The notes beneath the pieces were generated by a model. It was not told the origin of the DNA. It worked only from the letters and a program-made list of their open reading frames with translations, and ran no database searches. From NCBI GenBank assembly GCA_029210625.1, contig JARGFU010000018.1, positions 1 to 64,000 on the forward strand: a stretch of 64,000 nucleotides of DNA, given 5' to 3'. The DNA is from Deltaproteobacteria bacterium. GTDB taxonomy: Bacteria; Myxococcota; Myxococcia; SLRQ01. Made by a program: the position numbers and the translations under genes. The stretch's first letter is position 1, and each line of letters starts with the position of its first letter. Shown in pieces: positions 7,362 to 15,756 of the stretch.

Positions 7362-10300
7362 ATGCCCCCCCGTCTCCGGAGCCTGCTGAAGGCGTTCAGT
7401 CTCGTCCTCCTCCTGCTGCCGGGGGCGGCCCGGGCCTGGACGCCCTTCGCGACCTGCGGTGCCACCGACAGCCACTGGAGCACCCTCCCGGTGTCCTACC
7501 GGATCCACCAGGCGGGCTCGGCCGACCTCCCCTTCGCCACCGCCGAGGCCCGCATCGCCGACGCCTGGGCCGAGTGGGCGCGGCCCTGCTGCAGCGACTG
7601 GTCGGTGAGCTACGGCGGGACCACCACCGTGCGGGCCAACGACTCGTCTCCCCTCCACGTCCTCTCCTGGGAGGAGAACAGCTGGCCCAGCTCGCTGGGC
7701 AACGTGAACTCCACCATCGGCGTGGCGATGATGGTCTACGGGATGGGCTGCGAGTTCTCGGGCGGGGACATCCTCTTCAACGGCGTGGGCTTCATCTGGA
7801 CCGACGGCAGCCCCGGCCTGGGCGGCCGCGTCGATCTCCAGAGCATCGCCACCCACGAGGGCGGCCACTTCCTGGGGCTGGGCCACACCAACGTGTCGGC
7901 GGCCACGATGTACCCGGTCTACGACAACGGGATCGCCCAGCGCAGCCTGGACGCCGACGACGAGGCCGGGGTCTGCAGCCTCTACAACCGCAGCTGCGGT
8001 GAGATCGCGTGCGAGAACGGCGTAGACGACGACGGCGACGGCGCCACCGACTGCGTGGACTCCGACTGCAACGGCCGGGCCTGCGACGGCCTCGGGCGCA
8101 CCTGCAGCGGCGGCGCCTGCGTCTGCCCGGGCGGCGGCACGGAGGCCGCCTGTACCGACGGCCTCGACGAGGACTGCGACGGGCTGACCGACTGCGCCGA
8201 CGCCAACTGCGACGGCGCCTCCTGCGGCAGCGGCGCCCTCTGCCAGGGCGGCGTCTGCAACTGCCCGGGCGGCGAGACGAGCGAGAGCTCCTGCGGCGAC
8301 GGCGCCGACAACGACTGCGACGGCTTCACCGACTGCCTGGACAACGACTGCACCGGGGTGACCTGCGCCGCGAACGGGAGGTGGTGCTCGGGCGGCGCCT
8401 GCGTCTGCTCCTGGGGCGAGACCGCCGAGTCGAACTGCGTCGATACGGTGGACACGGACTGCGACGGCTTCACGGACTGCGCCGACAGCGACTGCGCGGG
8501 CGTGAGCTGCGGAGGCGGGGGCGCCACCTGCACCGGCGGGGTCTGCGACTGCCCCGGAGGCGAGGCCACCGAGACGACCTGCGGCGACGGGCAGGACAAC
8601 GACTGCGACGGCTGGCCCGACTGCCAGGACAACGACTGCCTCGGCGTGACCTGCGGCCCCTTCGGGGTCTGGTGCTCGGGGGGCGCCTGCGTCTGCTCCT
8701 GGGGCGAGACCAGCGAGTCCTCCTGCGGCGACGGCATCGACTCGGACTGTGACGGCGCCACCGACTGCCAGGACACCGACTGCGCCGAGGGCGCGGTCTG
8801 CGGGGCCAACGGCCGGGTCTGCGCCGGCGGCGCCTGCGTCTGTCCGGGGGGCGCCTCGCCCGAGATCGACTGCGGCAACGGCGTCGACGACGACTGCGAC
8901 GGCGCCCGGGACTGCCTCGATGCGGACTGCGGCGGTGAGACCTGCGGCGCCAACGGCCGCTGGTGCTCGGGCGGCAGCTGCGCCTGCCCCTGGGGCGAGA
9001 GCTTCGAGTCGAGCTGCAGCGACGGCATCGACTCGGACTGCGATGGCTACACCGACTGCGACGACACGAACTGCAGCGGCCAGGCCTGCGCGGCCAACGG
9101 CTGGATCTGCTCGAGCGGCCTCTGCGTCTGCCCGGGCGGGCAGAGCAACGAGACCTCCTGCACCGGCGGCGGCGACGAGGACTGCGACGGGCTCGTCGAC
9201 TGCGCCGATCCCGACTGCGACGCCCTCGGCTGCGGCGACGAGGGGCAGGTCTGCAGCGGGGGCGCCTGCACCTGCAGCGGCGGGGAGGCCAGCGAGGTGT
9301 CCTGCTTTGACGGCAGCGACAACGACTGCGACGGCGCCACCGACTGCGTGGACGGCGACTGCCTGGGCCAGGCCTGCGGCGCCAACGGGCGGGTCTGCAG
9401 CGGCGTCTCCTGCGTCTGCCCCGGGGGCGAGCCCACCGAGGCGAGCTGCGACGACTCGGCCGACAACGACTGCGACGGCCTCGTCGACTGCGCCGATCCC
9501 CACTGCGACCTCGGCGCCTGCGGCGCGAACGGCCGGGTCTGCCTCGGCGGCGCCTGCGCCTGCCCCGGGGGCCAGGCCAGCGAGACCTCCTGCGGAGACG
9601 GCAGCGACAACGACTGCGACGGCGCCGTCGACTGCGCCGACCCCGACTGCCAGGCGGCCGCCTGCGGGCCCAACGGCCGGGTCTGCGCCGCCGGCGTCTG
9701 CGGCTGCCCGGGCGGCGAGGCCCAGGAGCAGAGCTGCGACAACGGCCTGGACGACGACTGCGACGGCGCCACCGACTGCGCCGACCCCGACTGCAACACC
9801 GACCCCTGCGGCGCGAACGGCCGCCTCTGCGCCGGCCTCACCTGCGTCTGCCCCGGGGGCGAGGCCAGCGAGGTGAGCTGCTCCGGCGGCCTCGACGAGG
9901 ACTGCGACGGGCTCGTCGACTGCGCCGACCCCGACTGCACGGCGGCGACCTGCGGACCCAACGGCCGCACCTGCAGCGCCGGCGTCTGCAGCTGCCCCGC
10001 CGGCGAGCCCAGCGAGAGCTCCTGCGTCAACGCGGTGGACGACGACTGCGACGGCTTCACCGACTGCGCCGACTCCGAGTGCGGCGGCCTCGCCTGCGGG
10101 GCCAACGGCCTGACCTGCAGCGGCGGCGCCTGCGTCTGCCCCGGCGGCGAGGCCAACGAGACCGACTGCGGGGACGGCGTCGACTCCGACTGCGACGGCC
10201 TCACCGACTGCGCCGATCCCGGCTGCGGCGGCGTGGTCTGCGGCACCAACGGCCGGGTCTGCTCGGGCGGCGCCTGCGGCTGCCCCGGCGGTGAGGCCAC

Positions 10301-13300
10301 CGAGACCTCCTGCGGCGACGCCCAGGACAACGACTGCGACGGCGCCATCGACTGCCTCGACGCCGACTGCGGCGGCGCCGCCTGCGGGGCCAACGGCCGC
10401 ACCTGCAGCGGCTCGCTCTGCCTCTGCCCCGGCGGCGAGGCCAGCGAGAGCAGCTGCAGCGACGGCGCCGACAACGACTGCGACGGCGCCACCGACTGCC
10501 TCGACAGCGACTGCACCGGCGCCGTCTGCGGGGCGAACGACCTGGCCTGCGTGGGCGGGGCCTGCGTCTGCCGCTGGGGCGAGGCCAGCGAGAGCGACTG
10601 CGGCGACGGCATCGACTCCGACTGCGACGGCGCCACCGACTGCGCCGACCTCGCCGCCTGCGGCGGCCAGAGCTGCGGCGACCACGGCCGCCTCTGCTCG
10701 GGCGGCAGCTGCGTCTGCCCCGGGGGGGAGGCCACCGAGGTCACCTGCACCGGCGGCGGCGACGAGGACTGCGACGGCCTGGTCGACTGCTGGGATCCCG
10801 ACTGCGTCGGCACCTCGTGCGGACCCAACGGCCGGGAGTGCGTGGTGGGCGGCTGCGTCTGCGCCGGCGGCGAGGCCGCCGAGGCCACCTGCGGGGACGG
10901 CACCGACAACGACTGTGACGGCCTCACCGACTGCGCCGACTCGAACTGCATGGGGGACCCCTGCGGCCCGAACGGGATGGAGTGCCTCTCGGGCACCTGC
11001 AGCTGCCGCTGGGGAGAGACCGTCGAGAGCGACTGCGCCGACGGCATCGACTCCGACTGCGACGGCGCCACCGACTGCGACGACAGCGACTGCGGCGGAC
11101 AGGTCTGCGGCGCGGGCGGCCGGGTCTGCAGCGGCGCCACCTGCGTCTGCCCGGGTGGGCAGAGCGCGGAGACCACCTGCACCGGCGGCGGCGACGAGGA
11201 CTGCGACGGGGCCATCGACTGCGCCGACAGCGACTGCGCCGGCGCCGCCTGCGGCGTGAACGGCCGCCAGTGCATCGGGACCACCTGCCAGTGCCCGGGT
11301 CAGGAGGCCAGCGAGAGCACCTGCGACGACGGCACCGACAACGACTGCGACGGCACCACCGACTGCCTCGACAACGACTGCAACAACGACGCCTGCGGCG
11401 CCAACGGGATGCAGTGCTTCGGCACCGCCTGCCTCTGCCGCTGGGGCGAGACCGTCGAGAGCGACTGCGCCGACGGCATCGACTCGGACTGCGACGGCGC
11501 CACCGACTGCGACGACGGCGACTGCGGCGGTCAGGTCTGCGGCGCCGGCGGGAGGCTCTGCAGCGGCGCCACCTGCGTCTGCCCGGGCGGGCAGAGCGCG
11601 GAGGCCACCTGCACCGGCGGCGGCGACGAGGACTGCGACGGCGCCATCGACTGTGCCGACAGCGACTGCGCCGGCGCCGCCTGCGGCGTGAACGGCCGTC
11701 AGTGCATCGGGACGACCTGCCAGTGCCCCGGAGGAGAGGCCCTCGAGGCGACCTGCGGGGACGGCACCGACAACGACTGCGACGGCACCACCGACTGCCT
11801 CGACAACGACTGCAACAACGACGCCTGCGGCGCCAACGGGATGCAGTGCTTCGGCACCGCCTGCCTCTGCCGCTGGGGCGAGACCCTCGAGAGCGACTGC
11901 CTCGACGGCATCGACTCCGACTGCGACGGCCTGACCGACTGCGCGGACAGCGACTGCAACGGCGACAGCTGCGGCTCGGGCGGGCGGGTCTGCGCCGGAG
12001 GCGTCTGCTCCTGCCCCGGCGGCTCGAGCCTGGAGATCTTCTGCACCGACGGCGCCGACGACGACTGCGACGGCCTGACCGACTGCGCCGACCCCGACTG
12101 CGCCGGCCTCTCCTGCGGCCCCTTCGGCCTGCGCTGCATCACGGGTGCCTGCGCCTGCGGCGGGGGCGAGGCCAGCGAGGCCACCTGCGGCAACGGCGGG
12201 GACGACGACTGCGACGGCCTGACCGACTGCGCCGACCCCGACTGCAACGCCCGCAACTGCGGCCCCAACGGCCTCGCCTGCCTCGCCTCGGTCTGCGCCT
12301 GCCGGGGCGGCGAGGACCCCACCGAGCTCACCTGCGACGACGGCCAGGACAACGACTGCGACGGGCAGACCGACTGCACGGACGCCGACTGCAACGCCGC
12401 GGCCTGCGGGCCCTACGGCGAGCTCTGCTTCGGCGGCGCCTGCGCCTGCCCGGGCGGAGAGCCCCTCGAGCTCACCTGCACCGGCGGCGGCGACGAGGAC
12501 TGCGACGGCCTCGCCGACTGCGACGATCCGGACTGCGACGGCCTGGCCTGCGCCTCCGAGGGCGAGCTCTGCCTGGGCAGCAGCTGCCTCTGCCCGGGGC
12601 CGGCGAGCGAGAGCTCCTGCAGCGACGGGCTCGACGAGGACTGCGACGGCCTGACCGACTGCGCCGACGCCGAGTGCGCGGGCCTGGTCGAGTGCACCTG
12701 CACCCCGGTCGACACCTACGAGGTCTCCTGCGTCGACGGCCAGGACGACGACTGCGATGGAGCGGTCGACTGCCTCGACGCCGACTGCGACGGGGTGGAC
12801 TGCGACGCCCTCGGGCGCGCCTGCACTGGCCTGGCCTGCGCCTGCCCCGGCGGCAGCACCGAGGCCGACTGCTCGGATGGCTTCGACGAGGACTGCGACG
12901 GCCTGACCGACTGCTCCGACGCGGACTGCGCTGGCGCGGCCTGCGGGCTGCCGGGCGAGCTCTGCTTCGGCGGCGCCTGCGCCTGCGACACCGGCGAGAC
13001 CACCGAGGTCGACTGCGGCAACCTCGGCGACGACGACTGCGATCAGGCGGTGGACTGCGACGACCTCGACTGCGAGCTCGACCCCCTCTGCAACCCCACC
13101 GACGGCGGCATCCCCGATGGGGGCACCCCGGACGGCGGGGACGACGGCGGCCTCCCGGACTCCGGTCCGGACCCGGACGGCGGGGCTCCCGACGGCGGCG
13201 ACGACGGCGGCCTCACCGACAGTGGGATCCCGGACGGCGGTGGCGACGGTGGCGCGATCGACGGGGGCGAGCCCGACGGCGGCCTCCCCGACGCGAGTGA

Positions 13301-13433
13301 TCCGGACGCGGGTCCCGCCGACGGTGGTTCGGGCGAGGAGCCGGGCTGCGAGTGCGGCGCCACCGGGAGCGGGGCCGCCCTGGGCTGGCTGCTCCTGCCC
13401 CTCCTGCTGGTGCTGCGCCGGCGCCGGGACTAG
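7362..13433 (+). CDS. Giant secreted matrixin-type metalloprotease with 36 Cys-rich DCDG repeats and MYXO-CTERM tail
   Basis: The 2,023-residue exported protein has a signal peptide (about 1-25, ending ARA) and a metzincin-type catalytic domain (about 26-208). That domain carries the zinc motif HEGGHFLGLGH (H165, E166, H169, H175) and a downstream Met-turn (ATM at 181-183), as in M10A matrixins. Residues about 210-1910 are 36 repeats of about 47 residues built around D-x-DCDG-x-x-DC, CxxNGRxC and CxCPGGE. These resemble the MopE-type metal-binding motifs common in Myxococcota. A Pro/Asp/Gly linker (PDGG repeats) leads to CECGATGSGAALGWLLLPLLLVLRRRRD, a Cys-x-Cys, hydrophobic helix and Arg cluster typical of MYXO-CTERM surface sorting. 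It is probably a surface-anchored, Ca- or metal-loaded stalk that displays a protease. Confidence 0.93.
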   Translation: MPPRLRSLLKAFSLVLLLLPGAARAWTPFATCGATDSHWSTLPVSYRIHQAGSADLPFATAEARIADAWAEWARPCCSDWSVSYGGTTTVRANDSSPLHVLSWEENSWPSSLGNVNSTIGVAMMVYGMGCEFSGGDILFNGVGFIWTDGSPGLGGRVDLQSIATHEGGHFLGLGHTNVSAATMYPVYDNGIAQRSLDADDEAGVCSLYNRSCGEIACENGVDDDGDGATDCVDSDCNGRACDGLGRTCSGGACVCPGGGTEAACTDGLDEDCDGLTDCADANCDGASCGSGALCQGGVCNCPGGETSESSCGDGADNDCDGFTDCLDNDCTGVTCAANGRWCSGGACVCSWGETAESNCVDTVDTDCDGFTDCADSDCAGVSCGGGGATCTGGVCDCPGGEATETTCGDGQDNDCDGWPDCQDNDCLGVTCGPFGVWCSGGACVCSWGETSESSCGDGIDSDCDGATDCQDTDCAEGAVCGANGRVCAGGACVCPGGASPEIDCGNGVDDDCDGARDCLDADCGGETCGANGRWCSGGSCACPWGESFESSCSDGIDSDCDGYTDCDDTNCSGQACAANGWICSSGLCVCPGGQSNETSCTGGGDEDCDGLVDCADPDCDALGCGDEGQVCSGGACTCSGGEASEVSCFDGSDNDCDGATDCVDGDCLGQACGANGRVCSGVSCVCPGGEPTEASCDDSADNDCDGLVDCADPHCDLGACGANGRVCLGGACACPGGQASETSCGDGSDNDCDGAVDCADPDCQAAACGPNGRVCAAGVCGCPGGEAQEQSCDNGLDDDCDGATDCADPDCNTDPCGANGRLCAGLTCVCPGGEASEVSCSGGLDEDCDGLVDCADPDCTAATCGPNGRTCSAGVCSCPAGEPSESSCVNAVDDDCDGFTDCADSECGGLACGANGLTCSGGACVCPGGEANETDCGDGVDSDCDGLTDCADPGCGGVVCGTNGRVCSGGACGCPGGEATETSCGDAQDNDCDGAIDCLDADCGGAACGANGRTCSGSLCLCPGGEASESSCSDGADNDCDGATDCLDSDCTGAVCGANDLACVGGACVCRWGEASESDCGDGIDSDCDGATDCADLAACGGQSCGDHGRLCSGGSCVCPGGEATEVTCTGGGDEDCDGLVDCWDPDCVGTSCGPNGRECVVGGCVCAGGEAAEATCGDGTDNDCDGLTDCADSNCMGDPCGPNGMECLSGTCSCRWGETVESDCADGIDSDCDGATDCDDSDCGGQVCGAGGRVCSGATCVCPGGQSAETTCTGGGDEDCDGAIDCADSDCAGAACGVNGRQCIGTTCQCPGQEASESTCDDGTDNDCDGTTDCLDNDCNNDACGANGMQCFGTACLCRWGETVESDCADGIDSDCDGATDCDDGDCGGQVCGAGGRLCSGATCVCPGGQSAEATCTGGGDEDCDGAIDCADSDCAGAACGVNGRQCIGTTCQCPGGEALEATCGDGTDNDCDGTTDCLDNDCNNDACGANGMQCFGTACLCRWGETLESDCLDGIDSDCDGLTDCADSDCNGDSCGSGGRVCAGGVCSCPGGSSLEIFCTDGADDDCDGLTDCADPDCAGLSCGPFGLRCITGACACGGGEASEATCGNGGDDDCDGLTDCADPDCNARNCGPNGLACLASVCACRGGEDPTELTCDDGQDNDCDGQTDCTDADCNAAACGPYGELCFGGACACPGGEPLELTCTGGGDEDCDGLADCDDPDCDGLACASEGELCLGSSCLCPGPASESSCSDGLDEDCDGLTDCADAECAGLVECTCTPVDTYEVSCVDGQDDDCDGAVDCLDADCDGVDCDALGRACTGLACACPGGSTEADCSDGFDEDCDGLTDCSDADCAGAACGLPGELCFGGACACDTGETTEVDCGNLGDDDCDQAVDCDDLDCELDPLCNPTDGGIPDGGTPDGGDDGGLPDSGPDPDGGAPDGGDDGGLTDSGIPDGGGDGGAIDGGEPDGGLPDASDPDAGPADGGSGEEPGCECGATGSGAALGWLLLPLLLVLRRRRD
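7991..13092 (+). repeat. 36 tandem ~141-144 bp coding repeats (DCDG Cys-rich units)
   Basis: Units have the consensus C.DG.DNDCDG.TDCAD.DC.G..CG.NGR.CSGG.CVCPGGEASE.S and carry about nine Cys each. Thirty-six copies of the D-x-DCDG core were counted, the first degenerate (DDDGDG) and the last DCDQ. Units with CxWGE at the boundary are always followed by an IDSDCDG-type (once VDTDCDG) core, which marks subtypes within the array. Confidence 0.95.
11004..11867 (+). repeat. Two tandem 432-bp higher-order repeats (three units each)
   Basis: The segment 11004-11435 is repeated almost exactly at 11436-11867. Each 432 bases encode three 48-residue units of subtypes CRWGE-IDSDCDG, TGGGDEDCDG and DGTDNDCDG. 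An older copy of the same triplet starts near 10569, 435 bases upstream, and the first unit of a fourth starts at 11868. Confidence 0.9.
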
Positions 13434-13442
13434 CCTGCCGCC

Positions 13443-13781
13443 ATGCTCGAGCTCATCTGCAAGAAGACCTGAAGCACCTGTCGCAAGGCGGTCGCCTTGC
13501 TCGACGAGAAGAAGATCGCCTACCGCTACCGCGAGTACACCGAGGAGCCCCTCTCGGCCGAGGAGCTGAAGGCGGTCCTGGCCAAGCTGGGTCTGGGCCC
13601 GAAGGATCTCCTCCGGAAGAACGACAAGGCCTACAAGGAGCTGGGGCTGACCGGGAAGGAAGCGGACGGGAAGCTCATCAAGCTGATGGCCGAGCACCCC
13701 ACCCTGCTCCAGCGCCCCATCGGGGTGAAGGGCCGGAAAGCGGTGGTCGGCCGGCCCATCGAGAACCTGCTGGAGTTCTAG
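13443..13781 (+). CDS. ArsC/Spx-family redox protein with in-frame UGA (probable selenoprotein, UxxC)
   Basis: Reading through the TGA at 13470-13472 gives a 112-residue thioredoxin-fold protein of the ArsC/Spx family (COG1393). Residues 1-13 read MLELICKKT-U-STC. The UGA therefore takes the first position of the CxxC motif (U10, C13), the same numbering as the C10/C13 switch of Spx. The C-terminal half holds the family signature RPIGVKGRKAVVGRPIENLLEF. A hairpin with bacterial SECIS geometry lies immediately downstream of the UGA. The gene starts ten bases after the giant protease stop. Without readthrough, a start at TTG 13497 would delete the whole active site. Alternatives are a nonsense-inactivated gene or a sequence error. 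Likely role: a selenol-based reductase. Confidence 0.8.
13473..13505 (+). promoter_or_regulatory. Putative bacterial SECIS element
   Basis: Seventeen bases after the UGA comes a GGTC tetraloop (13490-13493) on a perfect 7-bp stem (GCAAGGC 13483-13489 with GCCTTGC 13494-13500). The stem can be extended by GTC/GAC across a 2-base bulge. The spacing and the G-G-U loop match the E. coli fdhF SECIS, whose loop also begins 17 bases after UGA and contains GGU. SelB would bind here to insert selenocysteine. Confidence 0.7.
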
Positions 13782-13791
13782 GCGCCCCCTG

Positions 13792-13839
13792 GGAGAAGCC
13801 GAGGACGTGCACGTGGACGTGTACGTGGACGGGTTCTCC
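13792..13839. repeat. 48-bp hexamer-containing intergenic element, copy 2
   Basis: The layout is GGAGAAGCC, five hexamers GAGGAC, GTGCAC, GTGGAC, GTGTAC, GTGGAC, then GGGTTCTCC. It has the same length and order as copy 1 at 2156-2203. The 9-base ends are inverted repeats with one mismatch. It lies between the selenoprotein-like gene and the M20 hydrolase gene. Confidence 0.75.
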
Positions 13840-13889
13840 AATGTGCCCGGACGCGGTAGATCCGTCCCTCACCCTTCGAGGAGGACCCG

Positions 13890-15134
13890 ATGGATCTGTC
13901 GAAGCTGCGAGTGAACGGCGCGCGTCTGCGCGAGACCCTCGAGACCATGGCCAAGATCGGCGGCACCCCCGCCGGCGGCGTCCAGCGCCTGGCCTGCTCC
14001 GACCTCGACAAGCAGGGCCGGGACCAGCTCTGCGCGTGGTTCCGGGAGATCGGCCTCGAGATCACGGTCGATCAGATGGGGAACATCTTCGGCCGCCGCC
14101 CGGGCAAGCAGAACGACCTGGCGCCGGTGATGAGCGGCTCCCACGCCGACTCCCAGCCCAAGGGCGGCCGATTCGACGGCATCCTGGGCATCCTGGGGAT
14201 GCTGGAGGTGCTGCGGACGATCCACGAGAACGAGGTCGAGACCGAGCGCCCCCTGATCGTGGTCGACTGGACCAACGAGGAGGGCTCCCGCTTCGCCCCC
14301 GCCATGGTCGCCTCGGGCGTCTGGGCCGGCGAGCTGGACCTGCAGTGGGCCTACGAGCGCACCGACATCGACGGCAAGAAGCAGGGGGATGAGCTCGAGC
14401 GGATCGGCTACAAGGGCGAGGCCCCCTGCAAGGCCTTCCCGGTGCACGCCTACTACGAGTACCACATCGAGCAGGGCCCCATCCTCGAGCGCGAGGGCAA
14501 GCAGATCGGCGCCCCCAAGGGCATCCTCTGCCTGCACTGGTACGACGTCTACCTGGAGGGCGAGGCCAACCAGGTCGGCCCGACCCCGATGGAGGGCCGC
14601 CACGACGCCCTCTGCGCCGCCTCGGAGATGATCCTCGCCGTCGAGGCCCTCCCCGGGAAGATGGGCGGCAACATGGTCGCCACCGTGGGCGAGATCCAGA
14701 ACGAGCCCAACTCCCGGAACATCATCCCGGACAAGCTCCACTTCACGGTGGACATCCGCTCCTGGGACGACGAGCTGGCCCTCAAGGCCTGGGACGGCCT
14801 GCGCGGGCAGTTCGAGGAGATCGCCGCTCGCCGCGGCTGCCCCATCCGCATCGAGGAGACCTGGCGGGTGGAGCACGCCCCCTTCGACGAGAAGCTGGTG
14901 GACCGTGTCCTCGAGAGCGCCGAGCTGCTCGGCTACTCGAACATGCGGCACGTCAGCGGCGCCGGCCACGACGCCAGCTACATGAACCACGTCTGCCCCA
15001 CGGCGATGATCTTCGTCCCCTCCATCGACGGCCGCAGCCACGTGGAGGTCGAGGAGACCACCTGGGAGGACTGCGAGGCCGGCGCCAACGTGCTGCTCCA
15101 CGCGGTCCTTGCCAGCGCCAACGAAACCGAGTGA
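13890..15134 (+). CDS. M20-family Zn-dependent amidase (N-carbamoyl-L-amino acid hydrolase / allantoate amidohydrolase type)
   Basis: The 414-residue protein matches the hydantoinase/carbamoylase branch of peptidase family M20. Metal ligands are recognisable as H85 in GSHADSQPKGG, D96 in GGRFDG and E130/E131 in WTNEEGSRF; a later dimerisation domain and SGAGHDASYM near the C-terminus complete the pattern. These cytosolic enzymes hydrolyse N-carbamoyl amino acids, allantoate or ureidoglycine with two divalent metals, releasing ammonia and CO2. The start has GAGGAGG upstream (GAGGAGGACCCG-ATG). Substrate choice within the family cannot be read from the sequence. No purine or hydantoin genes lie nearby. 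Confidence 0.9.
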   Translation: MDLSKLRVNGARLRETLETMAKIGGTPAGGVQRLACSDLDKQGRDQLCAWFREIGLEITVDQMGNIFGRRPGKQNDLAPVMSGSHADSQPKGGRFDGILGILGMLEVLRTIHENEVETERPLIVVDWTNEEGSRFAPAMVASGVWAGELDLQWAYERTDIDGKKQGDELERIGYKGEAPCKAFPVHAYYEYHIEQGPILEREGKQIGAPKGILCLHWYDVYLEGEANQVGPTPMEGRHDALCAASEMILAVEALPGKMGGNMVATVGEIQNEPNSRNIIPDKLHFTVDIRSWDDELALKAWDGLRGQFEEIAARRGCPIRIEETWRVEHAPFDEKLVDRVLESAELLGYSNMRHVSGAGHDASYMNHVCPTAMIFVPSIDGRSHVEVEETTWEDCEAGANVLLHAVLASANETE

Positions 15135-15171
15135 TCTGCCCGCTCCCCCACCAACCGAACGGTAGGAACCA

Positions 15172-15684
15172 ATGACGACTCAGCTCGACTTCACCACCCT
15201 GGATCTGCAAGACGCCCTCGACCTCGCCATCCTCATCGAGAAGGAGGCCGAGGAGCGCTACACCCAGTTCGCGACGATGCTCGGCGCCACCGACGGCGCG
15301 GAGATCTTCGAGAAGATGTCCCGCAACGAGAAGGCGCACGGTGACGAGCTCCGCGCGAGGCGGGAGAAGCTCTTCGGCGACGCCCCCTCGCGGATGCACG
15401 AGGACATGATCCAGGACGTCGAGGCCCCGGACATGCACCAGCCCAGCCACGGGATGTCGGTGCGGGCCGCCCTCGAGGTCGCCATGAGGTCGGAGAAGAA
15501 GGCCCACGACTTCTTCGCCGCCGCCCTGCCGAGCATCGAGGACGCCGAGGTGAAGGCCCTCTTCGAGGAGCTGCGCGACGAGGAGATCGAGCACCAGCAG
15601 CTGCTCGAGGAGCAGATGGGCCGCTACCCCGAGACCCTCGAGCCGGACATCGACCCCGACTCGGTCGAGACCCCCGCGCTCTAG
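15172..15684 (+). CDS. Ferritin-like di-iron (rubrerythrin-type) protein
   Basis: The 170-residue protein is a predicted four-helix bundle with two pairs of metal-binding motifs: EKEAEERY (about 23-30) and EKAHGDEL in the first half, EKKAHDFF and DEEIEHQQLLEE in the second. These match rubrerythrin/ferritin-like Glu and ExxH ligands of a di-iron site. There is no rubredoxin domain, so it is the erythrin-only form. Such proteins store iron or reduce peroxide in the cytoplasm. It starts 38 bases after the M20 gene with AGGAA upstream of the ATG and may be cotranscribed with it. Confidence 0.85.
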   Translation: MTTQLDFTTLDLQDALDLAILIEKEAEERYTQFATMLGATDGAEIFEKMSRNEKAHGDELRARREKLFGDAPSRMHEDMIQDVEAPDMHQPSHGMSVRAALEVAMRSEKKAHDFFAAALPSIEDAEVKALFEELRDEEIEHQQLLEEQMGRYPETLEPDIDPDSVETPAL

Positions 15685-15706
15685 CCTCCACCCGCTGCAC
15701 GCGCGC

Positions 15707-15745
15707 TTGCGGCCCCTCGGTCCGGACTCATAGGGTGTCCGGACC
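15707..15745 (+). promoter_or_regulatory. Promoter with overlapping perfect palindrome (candidate operator)
   Basis: TTGCGG (15707-15712), 18 bases, then TAGGGT (15731-15736) form a sigma-70-like promoter. A perfect 9-bp inverted repeat, GGTCCGGAC-N9-GTCCGGACC (15719-15745), is centred on the -10 box and ends two bases before the AAGGAGGAG ribosome site. A repressor bound here would block the promoter. It could alternatively form an RNA hairpin in front of the ribosome site. Confidence 0.6.
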
Positions 15746-15756
15746 AAGGAGGAGCC

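Noticed and set aside
7991-13092. CRISPR-like or satellite array
   Set aside because: The period of about 141-144 bases keeps one reading frame with conserved Cys codons. There are no short identical repeats with unique spacers, so it is a protein repeat.
13497-13781. TTG start giving a 94-residue protein
   Set aside because: It removes the redox motif of the family and has no ribosome site; reading through UGA explains the data better.
6549-13841. A 2,430-codon open frame on the minus strand across the giant protease gene
   Set aside because: It is the mirror image of the GC-rich, repeat-coding plus strand. Its product is Ala/Gly/Val-rich with no domains, and it overlaps real genes at both ends.
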